In this document: one piece after another, positions 20,051 to 30,364 of the stretch
How positions within the stretch are numbered: position 1 is the first letter of the stretch
How the letters are laid out: every line of letters begins with the position of its first letter
NCBI GenBank assembly: GCA_963762885.1
Contig: CAVXNH010000037.1
Coordinates: 166,247 to 230,246 of the forward strand
Length of the DNA stretch: 64,000 nt
Direction: 5' to 3'
Source: JASHVB01 sp963762885
GTDB taxonomy: Bacteria; Pseudomonadota; Alphaproteobacteria; Acetobacterales; Acetobacteraceae
Translations under genes and position numbers: made by a program
The notes under the pieces: model-generated
Told to the model about the DNA's origin: nothing
Database searches by the model: none
What the model saw: only the letters and a program-made list of their open reading frames with translations

Positions 20051-20300
20051 ATGTAACGAATTCCTTTGCCCACTCTTAACAATTGGTGCCCGAGCCACAA
20101 CCACCGGTCGATATTATCGCTGATTTGGACGGCATGGTGCAAGAAGAAGTGATGGCGATGCAGGTTGCAACGCGATCCGCGGGGCCGGGAAGGCGTCAGT
20201 CATCCCGAGCAGCCAGGCGCCGGCGCGACCGCCGCCACTTTACCGGCCCGGCAACCTAGGGCACGCGGGATCAGCACGACAGCCAATCGAGGCCCCCGCC

Positions 20301-21672
20301 ATGACCAGCGCCGCCGCCCGCTTCGCCGACCACGCCCTGACCACACGTTTCGCGGACCTTTCACCCGAGGCGGTGCGGGCAGCGAAAATCTTCATCCTCG
20401 ACAGTATCGGCGTTGGCATCGCCGGCTCGTCCGTTCCCGGCGCGGAAGGCTTGCTGGCCGTCGCATCCGGCTGGAGCAATCAGGCGGAAGCCCAGGTCTG
20501 GGGCCGCCCGGACCGCCTGTCTGCTCCCGCCGCCGCATTCCTGAACGCCTGGCAGATGCACAACCAGGAGTTCGACGGCCTGCACGAAGCCGCGGTAGTG
20601 CACGGACTGGCGTGTGTGCTGCCCGCGTCGCTCGCCGCCGCGCAGCGATGCGGCGGCATCGACGGACGCGCATTGATCACGGCCGTCGCCGTTGGCGCCG
20701 ACATCGCCGCGGGCCTCGGCCTGGCCTCGCGCGCCGGCCTTCGCTTCTTCCGCCCAGCGACCGCCGGCGGCTTCGGGGCGGTCGCCGCCGCCGGCCGCAT
20801 CCTCGGCCTGGATCGTCCGGCGCTGGAGGCAGCCTTCGCCTGGCAACTCGCCCAGGCCAGCGGCACCATGCAGGCGCATACCGAGGGCAGCCCGATCCTG
20901 CCAGGTACAGGTGGGTTTCAACGCCCGCGCCGCGTTGCAATCCTGCGAACTGGCCCGCACAGGCTTCGCGCCGGCGCGCGAGGTGTTCGAAGGCGCCTAC
21001 GGCTACCTCGCCTTGTTCGAGGGCGCGTTCGACCTTGCTCCCGTGCTGCACGACCTCGGCCGTGTCTGGCGCATCGCCGAATTCAGCCACAAGCCGTTCC
21101 CGGCCGGACGCGCCACCCATGGTGGCATCGAAGGCGTCATGACGCTGCGCAACGCCCACCGCTTCGATGCCGGCGACGTGGCGGAGATCGTGGTGTCCGC
21201 GCCGCCGCTGATCCGGCGTCTGGTCGGCCGGCCGCCGGTGGCGAATCCGGACGCGAGCTATGCGCGGCTCTGCGTGGCCTACACGATCGCCAAGGTCCTG
21301 CAATACGGCGAGATTACCATTTCGCAATTTTCCGATGTCGCGCGTGCCGATCCAAAAACCCTCGCGCTGGCTGCAATTGTCCGTGTAGAGGACGACGGTA
21401 ATCCGGATCCGAATGCCCTGGCGCCGCAAACGGTGAGCGTCCGCCTCGCCGATGGCGCCACGCTGACCTGGCGCGGCGAAACCATGCTGGCGCATCCGTC
21501 GCGCCCGCTGAGCCGCGATCAGTACCTGAAAAAGTTCAGACAATGCCTGGAATTTTCTGCGACACCCCTGCGCGCGAATGCCGCTGCCCAATTGATCGAG
21601 CACACCGACGCGCTTGAGGGGCTGGAGGACGTCCGGCTGCTGGCGGCTCTGACAGCGGGCTCTGCCGTCTGA
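20301..21672 (+). pseudogene. MmgE/PrpD family protein (one frameshift)
   Basis: About 456 residues after joining. Family features: FILDSIGVGIAGSS, FLNAWQMHNQEFDGLHEAA, ALITAVAVGADIAAGLGLA, FRPATAGGFGAVAAAGRILG, VGFNARAALQSCELARTGF, AYGYLALFEG, FKPFPAGRATHGGIEGVMTL-type block and QYLKKFRQCLEF. MmgE/PrpD proteins include 2-methylcitrate dehydratase and cis-aconitate decarboxylase; most are uncharacterised. One base too many at CCAGGTACAGG (about 20903) breaks the frame. It is directly upstream of the Liv importer and may act on what that importer brings in. Confidence 0.85.
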
Positions 21673-21800
21673 CCCCCCTCGACGGCGGCGCTTAGAAATG
21701 CAAAACCTGCGCCGCTTCCAGGGGAGCACGTAAGGCGGCGCCTGGCGCACAGTAATGAATTGGACGGGCCGCTCACGCGCCCTGACCAGGGAGAGGACGA

Positions 21801-23060
21801 ATGAAACACCTGAAACTACCGGCCGTGGGCCGGCGTACGCTTATCAAGGGCGGCGCCATGCTCGGCGCAGTGCAGCTTGCATCCCCCTTCATTATAAAGG
21901 CGCGCGGCGAGACGTCGATCAAGATCGGCTTCGTCGATCCGCTGACCGGCAGCCTGTCGGCACTGGCGCAGACCGAGGTGGAAGGCGCCAAATACGCCGT
22001 TGCCGAGGTCAACAAGAAGAATGGCATCCTGGGACGCCAGGTCGAACTGCTGGTTGAGGACTCCGCCAACGACGTTGGCACCGGCGTGCAGAAGACCAAC
22101 AAGCTGATCGACCGCGACAAGGTGGACGTGATCTTCGGTGACGTGAACTCCGGCATCGCCTACGCGATGTCGCAGGTCACCGCAGACAAGAAAGTCTTCC
22201 ACATCGTGCCGGGCGGCCATACCGACCCGATCACCGGCACCAACTGCAAGTGGAACGTGTTCCGCATTTGCAACACCACGACGATGGATGCCGCGGCGAT
22301 CACTCCCGAGCTGGTCAAGCGATTCGGCAAACGGTGGTTCTTCATCACCCCCGATTACGCCTACGGCCACACGCTGCAGGACGCCTTCGTCAAGAACCTG
22401 AAGAAGGCCGGCGGCGAGTTCGAAGGCGACATGCTGCCGATCGCCAACACCGAGTTCTCCGCCACGCTGATCAAGGCCAAGGCGTACAAGCCGAACGTGC
22501 TGCTGAACAACATGGGCGGCCTGGCGCAGATCGACTGCATGAAGCAGTTCGTGCAGTTCGGCATGCAAAAGGACATGGCGCTCGGCGGCGCGCTGTTCGA
22601 ACTGGAGAGCGTCAAGTCGGTGCCGAAGGAGGCGCAGGCCGGCTGGTGGGACTTTGAGTGGTGGTGGAACCAGCCGAACGTACCGGAGGTTGCTCCGTTT
22701 GTCGCGGACTTCCGCAAGGTGGTGGGGAAGACGCCGACCGCGCGCCACTGGTTCGGCTATGTCGCGGTGCACTCGGTGCGGCTCGCGGCCGACAAGGCGA
22801 AGTCGATGGAAGGCCCGAAGCTCGCCAAGGCGATGGAGGGCATGGAGCTGCCGCCCGAAGTGGCGCTGCAGCCGGGCAAGGTGTTCTACCGCGCGGGCGA
22901 TCATGAATTGATGGCCAATATTTTCGTCGGGCAGGTCCACCCGCCGACGGCGGGCGGCAATCCGGACGACCTGTTCACGGTGGAGGCGCTGGTGCCGGGC
23001 GAGCAAGCCGCCGGGACCGTCGAAGACACCGGCTGCAAGATGCAGCCGCCGCCGGCGTAA
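21801..23060 (+). CDS. Branched-chain-amino-acid-type ABC solute-binding protein
   Basis: A 419-residue periplasmic binding protein of the LivJ/LivK type (type 1 fold). The N-terminus GRRTLIKGGAMLGAVQLASP looks like a twin-arginine signal. The mature part opens IKIGFVDPLTGSLSALAQ, with VNKKNGILGRQVELLVED and DRDKVDVIFGDVNSGIAYAM. A strong GGGAGAGGA site precedes the ATG at 21801. It heads the livKHMGF set; a stem-loop sits between it and livH, which would allow more binding protein than permease to be made. The ligand cannot be told from sequence; relatives bind amino acids, amides, urea or aromatic acids. Confidence 0.9.
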   Translation: MKHLKLPAVGRRTLIKGGAMLGAVQLASPFIIKARGETSIKIGFVDPLTGSLSALAQTEVEGAKYAVAEVNKKNGILGRQVELLVEDSANDVGTGVQKTNKLIDRDKVDVIFGDVNSGIAYAMSQVTADKKVFHIVPGGHTDPITGTNCKWNVFRICNTTTMDAAAITPELVKRFGKRWFFITPDYAYGHTLQDAFVKNLKKAGGEFEGDMLPIANTEFSATLIKAKAYKPNVLLNNMGGLAQIDCMKQFVQFGMQKDMALGGALFELESVKSVPKEAQAGWWDFEWWWNQPNVPEVAPFVADFRKVVGKTPTARHWFGYVAVHSVRLAADKAKSMEGPKLAKAMEGMELPPEVALQPGKVFYRAGDHELMANIFVGQVHPPTAGGNPDDLFTVEALVPGEQAAGTVEDTGCKMQPPPA

Positions 23061-23075
23061 CACCAGGCTGATCAG

Positions 23076-23103
23076 TTCCCTCCCCCCGCAAGGGGGGAGG
23101 GAA
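23076..23103 (+). terminator. GC-rich stem-loop between livK and livH
   Basis: TTCCCTCCCCCC and GGGGGGAGGGAA form a 12-bp perfect stem with a GCAA tetraloop, 16 bp after the binding-protein stop, followed by TTGTT. It could be a weak terminator or a processing or stability element that lowers expression of the downstream permease genes. Confidence 0.65.
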
Positions 23104-23173
23104 TTGTTAAGCTGGCTCGACCTTCGCCACCCCTCGCGCCAACCGTGCCACGTCATCGCAAGAAAGCGGGCAA

Positions 23174-24043
23174 ATGCTGCAAGTCGTCCTGTTCAACATC
23201 ACCAACGGCCTGATCATCGGCGCGTTCTATGTGCTGATGGCGCTGGGCCTGTCGCTGATCCTGAACCTCAGCAACGTCATCAATTTCGCGCATGGCAACT
23301 TCCTGGCGCTCGGCGGCTACACGGCCTTCGTCCTGACGCCCTATATCGGCTTCTGGGGCGCGTTGCTGGTGTCGCCAATCATCACCGCGATACTGGGTCT
23401 GGTCATCGAACGTTTGATGATCCGCAAGGTTTACAGCCGTGATCCGGTGTACAGCCTGCTGCTGACGTTCGGCCTGGCGTTCATCATCCAGGACGCCTGC
23501 CGCTACTTTTTCGGGCCGAATGGCCTGCCGCTCGGCGTGCCCGACGCCCTGGCCGCACCGGTCAGCGATCAACTGTTCTTCATCACCTGGTATCGCGTTT
23601 TCAACGTCGCCGTCGTCATCATCGCGGTCGTGGGCCTGTTCGCTTTCCTGCGCTACACCAGGGTTGGCGTGCGCATCCGCGCCGGCACGCTGGACCTGGA
23701 GACCGTCTCCGCGCTGGGCGTGAACGTGCGCTTCCTGCGCAGCTTCAATTTCGGCCTCGGCTGTTTGCTGGCGGGCCTCGCCGGGGTGCTGGCCGGAGGA
23801 CAGATCGGCCTGAACCCCAATATGGGTGACGACCTGCTGATGCCCAGCTTCATCGCCATCATTGTCGGCGGCGTCGGCAGCCTGACCGGCACGCTGATCG
23901 GCGGCCTGTTGATCGGTGTCGCCGCGGCGCTCACCACCGTGGTCTGGCCGTCCGGCAGCGAGGCGGTGATCTACATCATCATGGCCGTGGTGCTGATCAT
24001 CCGGCCACGCGGCCTGATGGGCGAAGAAGGCATGCTGACATGA
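23174..24043 (+). CDS. livH: Branched-chain amino acid ABC transporter permease, LivH type
   Basis: A 289-residue inner-membrane permease with about eight helices. Family blocks: NGLIIGAFYVLMALGLSLIL, NVINFAHGNFLALGGYTAF and LEAVSAL-like LETVSALGVNVRFLRSFNFG, followed by IAIIVGGVGSLTGTLIGGLL, the coupling region to the ATPases. Its stop overlaps the livM start as ATGA, so the two subunits are translationally coupled. Confidence 0.92.
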   Translation: MLQVVLFNITNGLIIGAFYVLMALGLSLILNLSNVINFAHGNFLALGGYTAFVLTPYIGFWGALLVSPIITAILGLVIERLMIRKVYSRDPVYSLLLTFGLAFIIQDACRYFFGPNGLPLGVPDALAAPVSDQLFFITWYRVFNVAVVIIAVVGLFAFLRYTRVGVRIRAGTLDLETVSALGVNVRFLRSFNFGLGCLLAGLAGVLAGGQIGLNPNMGDDLLMPSFIAIIVGGVGSLTGTLIGGLLIGVAAALTTVVWPSGSEAVIYIIMAVVLIIRPRGLMGEEGMLT

Positions 24044-25025
24044 ACAGCGCGACCACTGCACCGATCGCATCCGGTCGCCGCGCGTTCGACTCGCGCTGGA
24101 CCAAATTGCTCATCATCTGGCTGGTACTGCTCACGGTGCCGCTCTGGCTACCAATGCTCGGCGGCTACACTGCTTTGGCCGGCCGCGTCCTCGTACTTGG
24201 CCTCGCCGCGATGTCATTCAATCTACTGCTCGGTTTCACTGGCGTAATGAGCTTCGGCCATGCGGCGTATTTCGGACTTGGCGCCTACGGTGCGGGACTG
24301 ACGCTGAAATTCCTCGCCGCCTCCACCTCGCTTGCACTGCTGATGGGCACATTGCTCGGAGGCGTCGCCGGCGCAATCGTCGGCCTGTTCATCGTGCGCC
24401 GCCGCGGCGTGTATTTCGCCATGGCCACGGTCGCCTTCGGACAGATCGGGTTCTATATCGCCTACACCTGGAACGACTTCACCGGTGGCTATGACGGCCT
24501 GCGCGGCTTTTCCCGCCAGCCGCTGGATCTGGGTTTCACCACGATCGACATCACCAACAACAGCACGCTGTTCTACTATTTCCTGCTGTTCGTCTTCGCC
24601 CTCGCGGTCGCGGCACAAGGCCTGATGCTGGCGTCGCCGTTCGGCCGCACCTTGCTGGCGATCCGCGAGAACGAACGCCGCGCCCGCTTCCTCGGCATCC
24701 CGATCGAGCGGCATATCTGGCTGTCGTTCACTATCTCCTGCTTCTTCACCGGGTTGGCTGGTTCGCTATACGCGCTGCTGAACAACTTCGCCGATCCGAT
24801 GGCCATGCATTACTCGCTGTCCGGCGAGATCGTCATCATGGCCGTGATGGGCGGGATGCGCGCGTTCTGGGGGCCGCTGGTCGGTGCGGCGGTGTTCGTG
24901 GTGTTGCAGGACCAGATTTCCTCGATGACGGTGAACTGGATGAGCTTCGTCGGTCTGATTTTCGTGCTGGTGGTGTTGTTCTTCCCGCGCGGAATCCTCG
25001 GCATGTTCCAGCGGCGGGGTGCGGA

Positions 25026-25029
<4 letters not shown>
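24040..25029 (+). CDS. livM: Branched-chain amino acid ABC transporter permease, LivM type
   Basis: A 329-residue permease partner of LivH. It has a hydrophilic N-terminus, then RVLVLGLAAMSFNLLLGFTG, VMSFGHAAYFGLGAYG and, near the C-terminus, IVIMAVMGGMRAFWGPLVGA, which are the usual LivM landmarks. Its stop codon overlaps the ATG of the ATPase gene. The C-terminus is short, with no fused ATPase domain. Confidence 0.92.
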
Positions 25030-25778
<749 letters not shown>

Positions 25779-25792
25779 TTGAGCTGAAAAAA

Positions 25793-25955
25793 CCTCTCCC
25801 GCTGCGCGGGAGAGGTCGAGACGCGACAGCGGCGAGGGTGAGGGTGCCGCGTTTAGACTCGGTGCTGTCTCTTGCTGGCGCGGAGGTTGGTGGTGTGCGG
25901 CCGCGGCACCCTCACCCGGCGCTGCGCGCCGACCTCTCCCGCAGGGCGGGAGAGG
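25793..25955. repeat. Composite palindromic repeat inside the liv operon
   Basis: A 163-bp CCTCTCCCGC-class copy between the two ATPase genes, using the inner GGTGCCGC...GCGGCACC variant. It ends five bases before the livF start, so its purine-rich GGGAGAGG end sits where the livF ribosome-binding site should be. Confidence 0.9.
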
Positions 25956-25959
25956 TTTT

Positions 25960-26697
25960 ATGACCGCCGCACTGCACGCCGAGGGGCTGAACACCTACTA
26001 CGGCAAGAGCCATATCCTGCATAACGTGGGCCTGACGGTGGAAGAAGGCCGCATCACCACGTTGCTTGGCCGTAACGGTGCCGGCAAGAGCACGACGCTG
26101 CGCAGCCTGGTCGGACTGACGCCGCCGCGTAGCGGACGCGTGCAGATTTTCGGCCAGGACACCACGGGGCTGCCGCCGTTCCGCGTTGCGCAGATGGGGG
26201 TTGGGTTCGTGCCGGAGGGGCGGCGGATCTTCGCCAACCTGACGGTGGAAGAGAACCTGCAAGTGCCGGTCGAGCGGCCCGGTCCCTGGACGATCCCCCG
26301 CGTCTACCAATTGTTCCCGCGCCTCCAGGAGCGCCGCAACAATCGCGGCCGGCAGATGTCCGGCGGCGAGCAAGAGATGCTGTCGATCGCGCGTGCGTTG
26401 CTGCTGAATCCGAAGCTGCTGATCCTGGACGAACCGTCGCAGGGTCTGGCGCCGCTGATCGTGAAGGAGGTGTTCCGCATCGTCGCGCAGATGCGCGACG
26501 AGGGCATCTCCGTGCTGCTGGTCGAGCAAAACGTGCGGGTGGCACTGGAGATCGCCGACGACGCGTACGTGCTGGAGAACGGCGAGATCGTCTATTCCGG
26601 CAAGGCGGCGGAACTCGGTGCCGACGAGGAACGCATCCAGGCGTTGGCCGGCGCTTCGGCGGAAGAGTGGCATCTCGACGAAATGCTGCCGGCATGA
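25960..26697 (+). CDS. livF: Branched-chain amino acid ABC transporter ATPase, LivF type
   Basis: A 245-residue ABC ATPase. It opens with LNTYYGKSHILHNVGLTVEE; Walker A is GRNGAGKSTT, the signature is MSGGEQEMLSIARAL, Walker B is LLILDEPSQGLAP and the H-loop region is VLLVEQNVRVAL. GLNTYYGKSHIL and GVGFVPEGRRIFANLTVEENL are standard LivF features. The ribosome-binding site is provided by the end of the repeat just upstream (GGGAGAGG). Confidence 0.92.
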   Translation: MTAALHAEGLNTYYGKSHILHNVGLTVEEGRITTLLGRNGAGKSTTLRSLVGLTPPRSGRVQIFGQDTTGLPPFRVAQMGVGFVPEGRRIFANLTVEENLQVPVERPGPWTIPRVYQLFPRLQERRNNRGRQMSGGEQEMLSIARALLLNPKLLILDEPSQGLAPLIVKEVFRIVAQMRDEGISVLLVEQNVRVALEIADDAYVLENGEIVYSGKAAELGADEERIQALAGASAEEWHLDEMLPA

Positions 26698-26788
26698 CGA
26701 GGCGGCCCGCGTTATAGATCGAGTGACCGAAGGAGCCGTCGATGAATGTCGGCCAACAATCGGAAATGATCGTCCCGGACCTGCCGCG

Positions 26789-27553
26789 ATGACTTTGCCA
26801 CGTACGCCATCGTTGCGGCTGGACGGACGGCGGGCGTTGGTAACCGGTGCGGGCCGCGGTATCGGCATGGCATGCGCCGCGGGATTGGCGCAGGCCGGCG
26901 CGCATGTCGTGCTGGTGTCGCGCAGTGCGGATGAAATCGAGGCGGTCGCAGGCGAAATTCGTGCGGAGGGCGGTAGCGCGGAAGCGCTGGTGCTTGACGT
27001 TACCGATACCGATGCGGTGCGCGCGGCGATCGAGCGCGCAGCGCCGTTTGACGTGCTGGTGAACAATGCCGGCACCAATCGGCCGCGCTCGTTTCTCGAA
27101 GTGACCGAGGACGATTACGATGCGATCACCATGCTGAACCAGCGCGCGGCGTTCTTCGTCGCGCAGACGGTGGCTCGGCGCATGGTGGACGGTGGAGTGC
27201 GTGGCTCGATCATCCACATGTCGTCGCAGATGGGGCATGTCGGCGGAGCGCGGCGAAGTGTGTACTGTATGACCAAGCACGGCATCGAGGGATTGACCAA
27301 GGCGATGGCGATCGACCTGGCGCCGCATGGCATCCGGGTGAATTCGATCGGGCCGACGTTCATCGACACGCCGCTGACGCGGCCATTCTTCGAAGATGCG
27401 GCGTTTCGCGACGACACGCTGCGGCGGATCAAGCTGGGGCGGTTGGGGACGGTGGAGGATCTGATGGGGGCGGTGGTGTTCCTTGCGTCGGATGCCGCGG
27501 CGCTGGTCACCGGTACGGCGTTGCTGGTGGATGGGGGGTGGACGGCGGAGTGA
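26789..27553 (+). CDS. SDR-family oxidoreductase
   Basis: A 254-residue classical SDR: TGAGRGIGMACAAGLAQAG binds the cofactor, LVNNAGTN follows, the catalytic serine is in IIHMSSQMGHVGG and the active site is YCMTKHG. The C-terminus TALLVDGGWTAE is typical. It follows livF by about 90 bp on the same strand and probably belongs to the same catabolic unit. The open frame starts earlier inside livF; I choose the ATG at 26789 from alignment to the fold. The substrate is unknown. Confidence 0.88.
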   Translation: MTLPRTPSLRLDGRRALVTGAGRGIGMACAAGLAQAGAHVVLVSRSADEIEAVAGEIRAEGGSAEALVLDVTDTDAVRAAIERAAPFDVLVNNAGTNRPRSFLEVTEDDYDAITMLNQRAAFFVAQTVARRMVDGGVRGSIIHMSSQMGHVGGARRSVYCMTKHGIEGLTKAMAIDLAPHGIRVNSIGPTFIDTPLTRPFFEDAAFRDDTLRRIKLGRLGTVEDLMGAVVFLASDAAALVTGTALLVDGGWTAE

Positions 27554-27564
27554 GGCCGATAAAA

Positions 27565-27731
27565 CCTCTCCCGCTTCGCGGGAGAGGTCGCCACGAAGTG
27601 GCGGGTGAGGGTGTTGCGGCACGCAGCGTCGAGAAGGCTGCGCGCGGCCCGATCACCCTCACCCTCGACGCTCCGCGTCTCGACCTCTCCCGCTCTCGCG
27701 GGAGAGGTTAGGCCGCGCGAAGCGGGAGAGG
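27565..27731. repeat. Composite palindromic repeat, CCTCTCCCGC class
   Basis: A 167-bp copy between the convergent SDR and monooxygenase genes. It has the usual end hairpins plus one extra GCGGGAGAGG unit at the right end (CGCGAAGCGGGAGAGG), so it looks like a copy with a partial duplication. Confidence 0.88.
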
Positions 27732-27740
27732 TTTCCTCGC

Positions 27741-28049
27741 TTAGAGCGGTGACCACCGCACGCGTTCGCGCTTGCTGAGTCGCGGCAGTGCCTCTTCCAA
27801 AATCATCTGCTTGAAATGCGGCGTCTGCTGATGGGTCTCGAACGCCGCTGCATCCTTGAACACTTCATAGAACATGAACTCCGACGGGTTCGTTGCGCAC
27901 TGATTTACCATCAGCAATTCCAGTCCCGGCTCCTTGCGCGCCTCGGGCGCGAAACGCGCGATGATATCGGCGGCAGCTTTTGCCTCGCCGTCGCGGACCT
28001 CCCACATCACGGTGAATGCGAGCTTGCCCTGGTGTTGGTTCGTCTGCAT
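27741..28049 (-). CDS. Antibiotic-biosynthesis-monooxygenase (ABM) domain protein
   Basis: A 102-residue single ABM domain: KLAFTVMWEVRDGEAKAAAD, then FAPEARKEPGLELLMVNQ, FMFYEVFKDAAAFETHQQTP and HFKQMI. Such dimeric ferredoxin-fold proteins include quinol monooxygenases (YgiN) and many unassigned enzymes. A GAGGAGG site five bases before the ATG at 28049 fixes the start. It is divergent from the HisD-family gene across 200 bp, which probably holds both promoters. Confidence 0.85.
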   Translation of the reverse strand: MQTNQHQGKLAFTVMWEVRDGEAKAAADIIARFAPEARKEPGLELLMVNQCATNPSEFMFYEVFKDAAAFETHQQTPHFKQMILEEALPRLSKRERVRWSPL

Positions 28050-28249
28050 GTCGTCCTCCTCAGTGGCTTAACACACCGGCCAATCTAGGGCTCCCACGCA
28101 CGAACGACATCGTCCGACGCTTCGGCCGCGATCGAAGCGTCGCTGCGCTGCGCCACCGGCTTCATCGGCACACACCGTTTGGCTATGCTCGGCGAGACGG
28201 CACGGGTATCCGGCCGGCCACGGATGACCCATAGGGAAGGACCCTCGCG

Positions 28250-29536
28250 ATGATCCGCTACCTGAAGCAGGGCGCATCGGACGCTGAAAAGTTCGAGGCG
28301 GACCGCAAGGTGCGTCAGACCGTCGAGGCCATCCTCGACGACATCATGCAACGCGGTGACGCTGCCGTGCGCGAATTGTCGGCCAAGTTCGACAACTGGC
28401 AGCCGGCATCCTTCCGCCTGACACCGGCGGAAATCCAGAACCTGATCGACAGCCTGCCGCCGCAGGTCATCGAGGACATCAAGTTCGCCCAGGCGCAGAT
28501 CCGCCGCTTCGCCGAGGTGCAGAAATCCGCGCTGCGCGACGTGGAGGTGGAAACGCTGCCCGGCGTGGTGCTCGGCCACCGCAACATCCCGGTCGCCAGT
28601 GTCGGTTGCTACGTACCGGGCGGCCGCTATCCGATGGTCGCTTCGGCACACATGTCGGTGCTGACCGCGAAAGTCGCCGGCGTGAAGCGCGTCGCGGCCT
28701 GCACGCCGCCGCTGAACGGCGTGCCTCCGGCTGCCACCGTCGCCGCCATGTCGCTCGCCGGGGCCGACGAGATCTACCTGCTTGGCGGCATCCAGGCGGT
28801 GGCGGCGATGGGGCTGGGCACCGCGTCGATCCCCGCGGTGGACATGCTGGTCGGCCCCGGCAACGCCTTCGTCGCCGAAGCCAAGCGCCAGTTGTTCGGC
28901 CGTGTCGGCATCGATTTGCTCGCCGGCCCGACCGAGACGCTGATCATCGCCGACGACACCGCGGACGCGGAGATGTGCGCCACCGACCTGCTGGGCCAGG
29001 CCGAGCATGGCCCCACGTCACCGGCAATCCTGCTGACCACGTCAGCGAAGATCGCCGACGGCATCCAGGTGGAGATCGAGCGTCAGCTTACCCGGCTGGC
29101 GACCGCCGACGTCGCCGGCGTGGCGTGGCGTGATCACGGGCAGATAATCCTGTGCGATACGGATGAGGAGATGGTGGCGGAGGCCGACCGCATCGCGTCG
29201 GAACATGTGCAGGTGCTGACTCGCGAGCCGCGCTGGTTCCTGCAACGGATGACGAACTACGGTTCGCTGTTCCTCGGCAAGGAGACCAACGTCGCATACG
29301 GCGACAAGGTGATCGGCACCAATCACACGCTGCCGACCAAGCGCGCCGCGCGCTACACCGGTGGGCTGTGGGTGGGAAAATTCCTCAAGACCGTGACCTA
29401 TCAGGAGGTCAGCCCGGAAGCGACCGCAATGATCGGCGAATATTGCTCGCGGCTCTGCGCGATCGAGAATTTTGCCGCGCATAAGGAGCAAGCGGATCTG
29501 CGGGTGCGGCGGTATGGGGGGAAGAACGCAACCTAG
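28250..29536 (+). CDS. Histidinol-dehydrogenase-family NAD-dependent dehydrogenase (possibly sulfopropanediol type)
   Basis: A 428-residue HisD-family protein. Present are VGCYVPGGRYPMVASAHMS, LAGADEIYLLGGIQAVAA, DMLVGPGNAFVAEAKRQLFG, LAGPTETLIIADD and the zinc-ligand region LLGQAEHGPTSPAILL. HisD oxidises histidinol twice to histidine. However, this gene is far from any his gene and follows a Liv importer with SDRs, and sequences with VGCYVPGGRYP belong to the branch that includes HpsN, which oxidises sulfopropanediol. I therefore name only the family. ATG at 28250 with AAGGA upstream. Confidence 0.85.
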   Translation: MIRYLKQGASDAEKFEADRKVRQTVEAILDDIMQRGDAAVRELSAKFDNWQPASFRLTPAEIQNLIDSLPPQVIEDIKFAQAQIRRFAEVQKSALRDVEVETLPGVVLGHRNIPVASVGCYVPGGRYPMVASAHMSVLTAKVAGVKRVAACTPPLNGVPPAATVAAMSLAGADEIYLLGGIQAVAAMGLGTASIPAVDMLVGPGNAFVAEAKRQLFGRVGIDLLAGPTETLIIADDTADAEMCATDLLGQAEHGPTSPAILLTTSAKIADGIQVEIERQLTRLATADVAGVAWRDHGQIILCDTDEEMVAEADRIASEHVQVLTREPRWFLQRMTNYGSLFLGKETNVAYGDKVIGTNHTLPTKRAARYTGGLWVGKFLKTVTYQEVSPEATAMIGEYCSRLCAIENFAAHKEQADLRVRRYGGKNAT

Positions 29537-29648
29537 CGGCGGGGTCGTATTACCTTCCTGTCCGGAGCATGCGTTCGACCTCGGTGAGGGGGATCGTCAA
29601 CGGCATTGCTGTTGCGCGCAAACCAGCGGCAACACGGTCGGGTAGCGC

Positions 29649-30080
29649 TCACCTTTTCAAGGCGGGCTTGCGCTGGAGCAATTCACGCAGGCCCGGATTG
29701 TCGGCAGGCGGCGCGTCGAGTGCGGTGACCAACGCGTGCCACCGTTCATCATCCAGCACGAATGTGCGGCGGTCGGCCAACATGTTGGCCGCGGCTTGGA
29801 GCCCGCTGTCCAACAAGAATCCAGTCAACGTCTTGTTGGCCACCTTATACCAGCCCGCGTTGACGCCGACTCACTCGTATCATGGCCGGCCAAGGTCCGT
29901 CCCCCACAACTTTGCTGGCGGCAACTGCAAAAGTCGTGGGTGGCCGGGCCAAGCCCGGCCATGACACATGGGTCACTCTTTCCGCGGGTTGGTATTAGCG
30001 GCCTGCATCAGCGTCTGCCTGGCTGTGGGCGTCATGCGCAGATCGACTCGTTCGGATCGGCTTTCGGGCGCGTTGGACAT
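29649..30080 (-). pseudogene. TacA-like (DUF1778) antitoxin gene interrupted by a 147-bp element
   Basis: The N-terminal part (start ATG 30080, GAGGG upstream) reads ESRSERVDLRMTPTARQTL then MQAA; the C-terminal part reads VANKTLTGFLLDSGLQAAAN, then ADRRTFVLDDERWHALVTAL and NPGLRELL. Both match the ribbon-helix-helix antitoxins paired with GNAT toxins (TacA). Between them lies the mobile element at 29848-29994. Removing the element and one copy of its TTA duplication restores a continuous frame of about 93 residues with the family spacing (MQAAKVANKTL). No GNAT toxin gene follows; only 112 bp remain before hisD, so the antitoxin was already alone or the toxin has been deleted. Confidence 0.82.
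29848..29994. mobile_element. 147-bp MITE-like element with 12-bp inverted ends and TTA target duplication
   Basis: The ends are TACCAGCCCGCG (29848-29859) and CGCGGGTTGGTA (29983-29994), inverted copies with one mismatch. TTA flanks both sides (29845-29847 and 29995-29997). The interior holds a GTATCATGGCCGGCC...GGCCGGGCCAAGCCCGGCC-type palindrome of the class found elsewhere in the window. No coding capacity, so it must have been moved by a transposase from elsewhere. The intact coding sequence obtained by excision shows where it entered. Confidence 0.82.
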
Positions 30081-30118
30081 GGAAATCCCTCTCAGTCCGG
30101 CAGGTCGCGGTTCCCATC

Positions 30119-30364
30119 ATGTATAAAGGCGCCCCTGTCGGCGACGGCTTCAAGGCCGATATCATCGTTGCCCACGAGCTTATCCTGGAAATCAAAGCCG
30201 TCACCACCATCCTCCCGATCCATGAGGTGCAACTCCGTACTTACCTTCGCATGAGCGGCATCCACGTCGGTCTGCTGCTGAACTTCAACATGCCACGGCT
30301 GATGGACGGATTCCGTCGCTACGTGAACCAGCCCCAGCCGACACAAGCCGCCTTTTCTCCGTGA
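30119..30364 (+). pseudogene. GxxExxY-family protein, N-terminally truncated
   Basis: 81 residues matching the C-terminal two thirds of GxxExxY proteins: YKGAPVGDGFKADIIV, the core LILEIKAV (acidic-x-K of the PD-(D/E)xK-like fold), PIHEVQLRTYLRMSG, VGLLLNFN and RLMDGFRRYV. The diagnostic GxxExxY segment itself, which should lie upstream, is missing. The C-terminal end runs into a repeat arm at 30351. A complete relative is at 42526-42897. The truncated form is probably non-functional. Confidence 0.75.

Noticed and set aside
23076..23103. The livK-livH stem-loop as an operon end
   Set aside because: livHMGF follow on the same strand with no clear new promoter; I keep it as a partial terminator or stability element only.
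28250..29536. Naming this gene hisD
   Set aside because: The family is certain, but context and the HpsN-like block make histidine synthesis doubtful, so no symbol is given.
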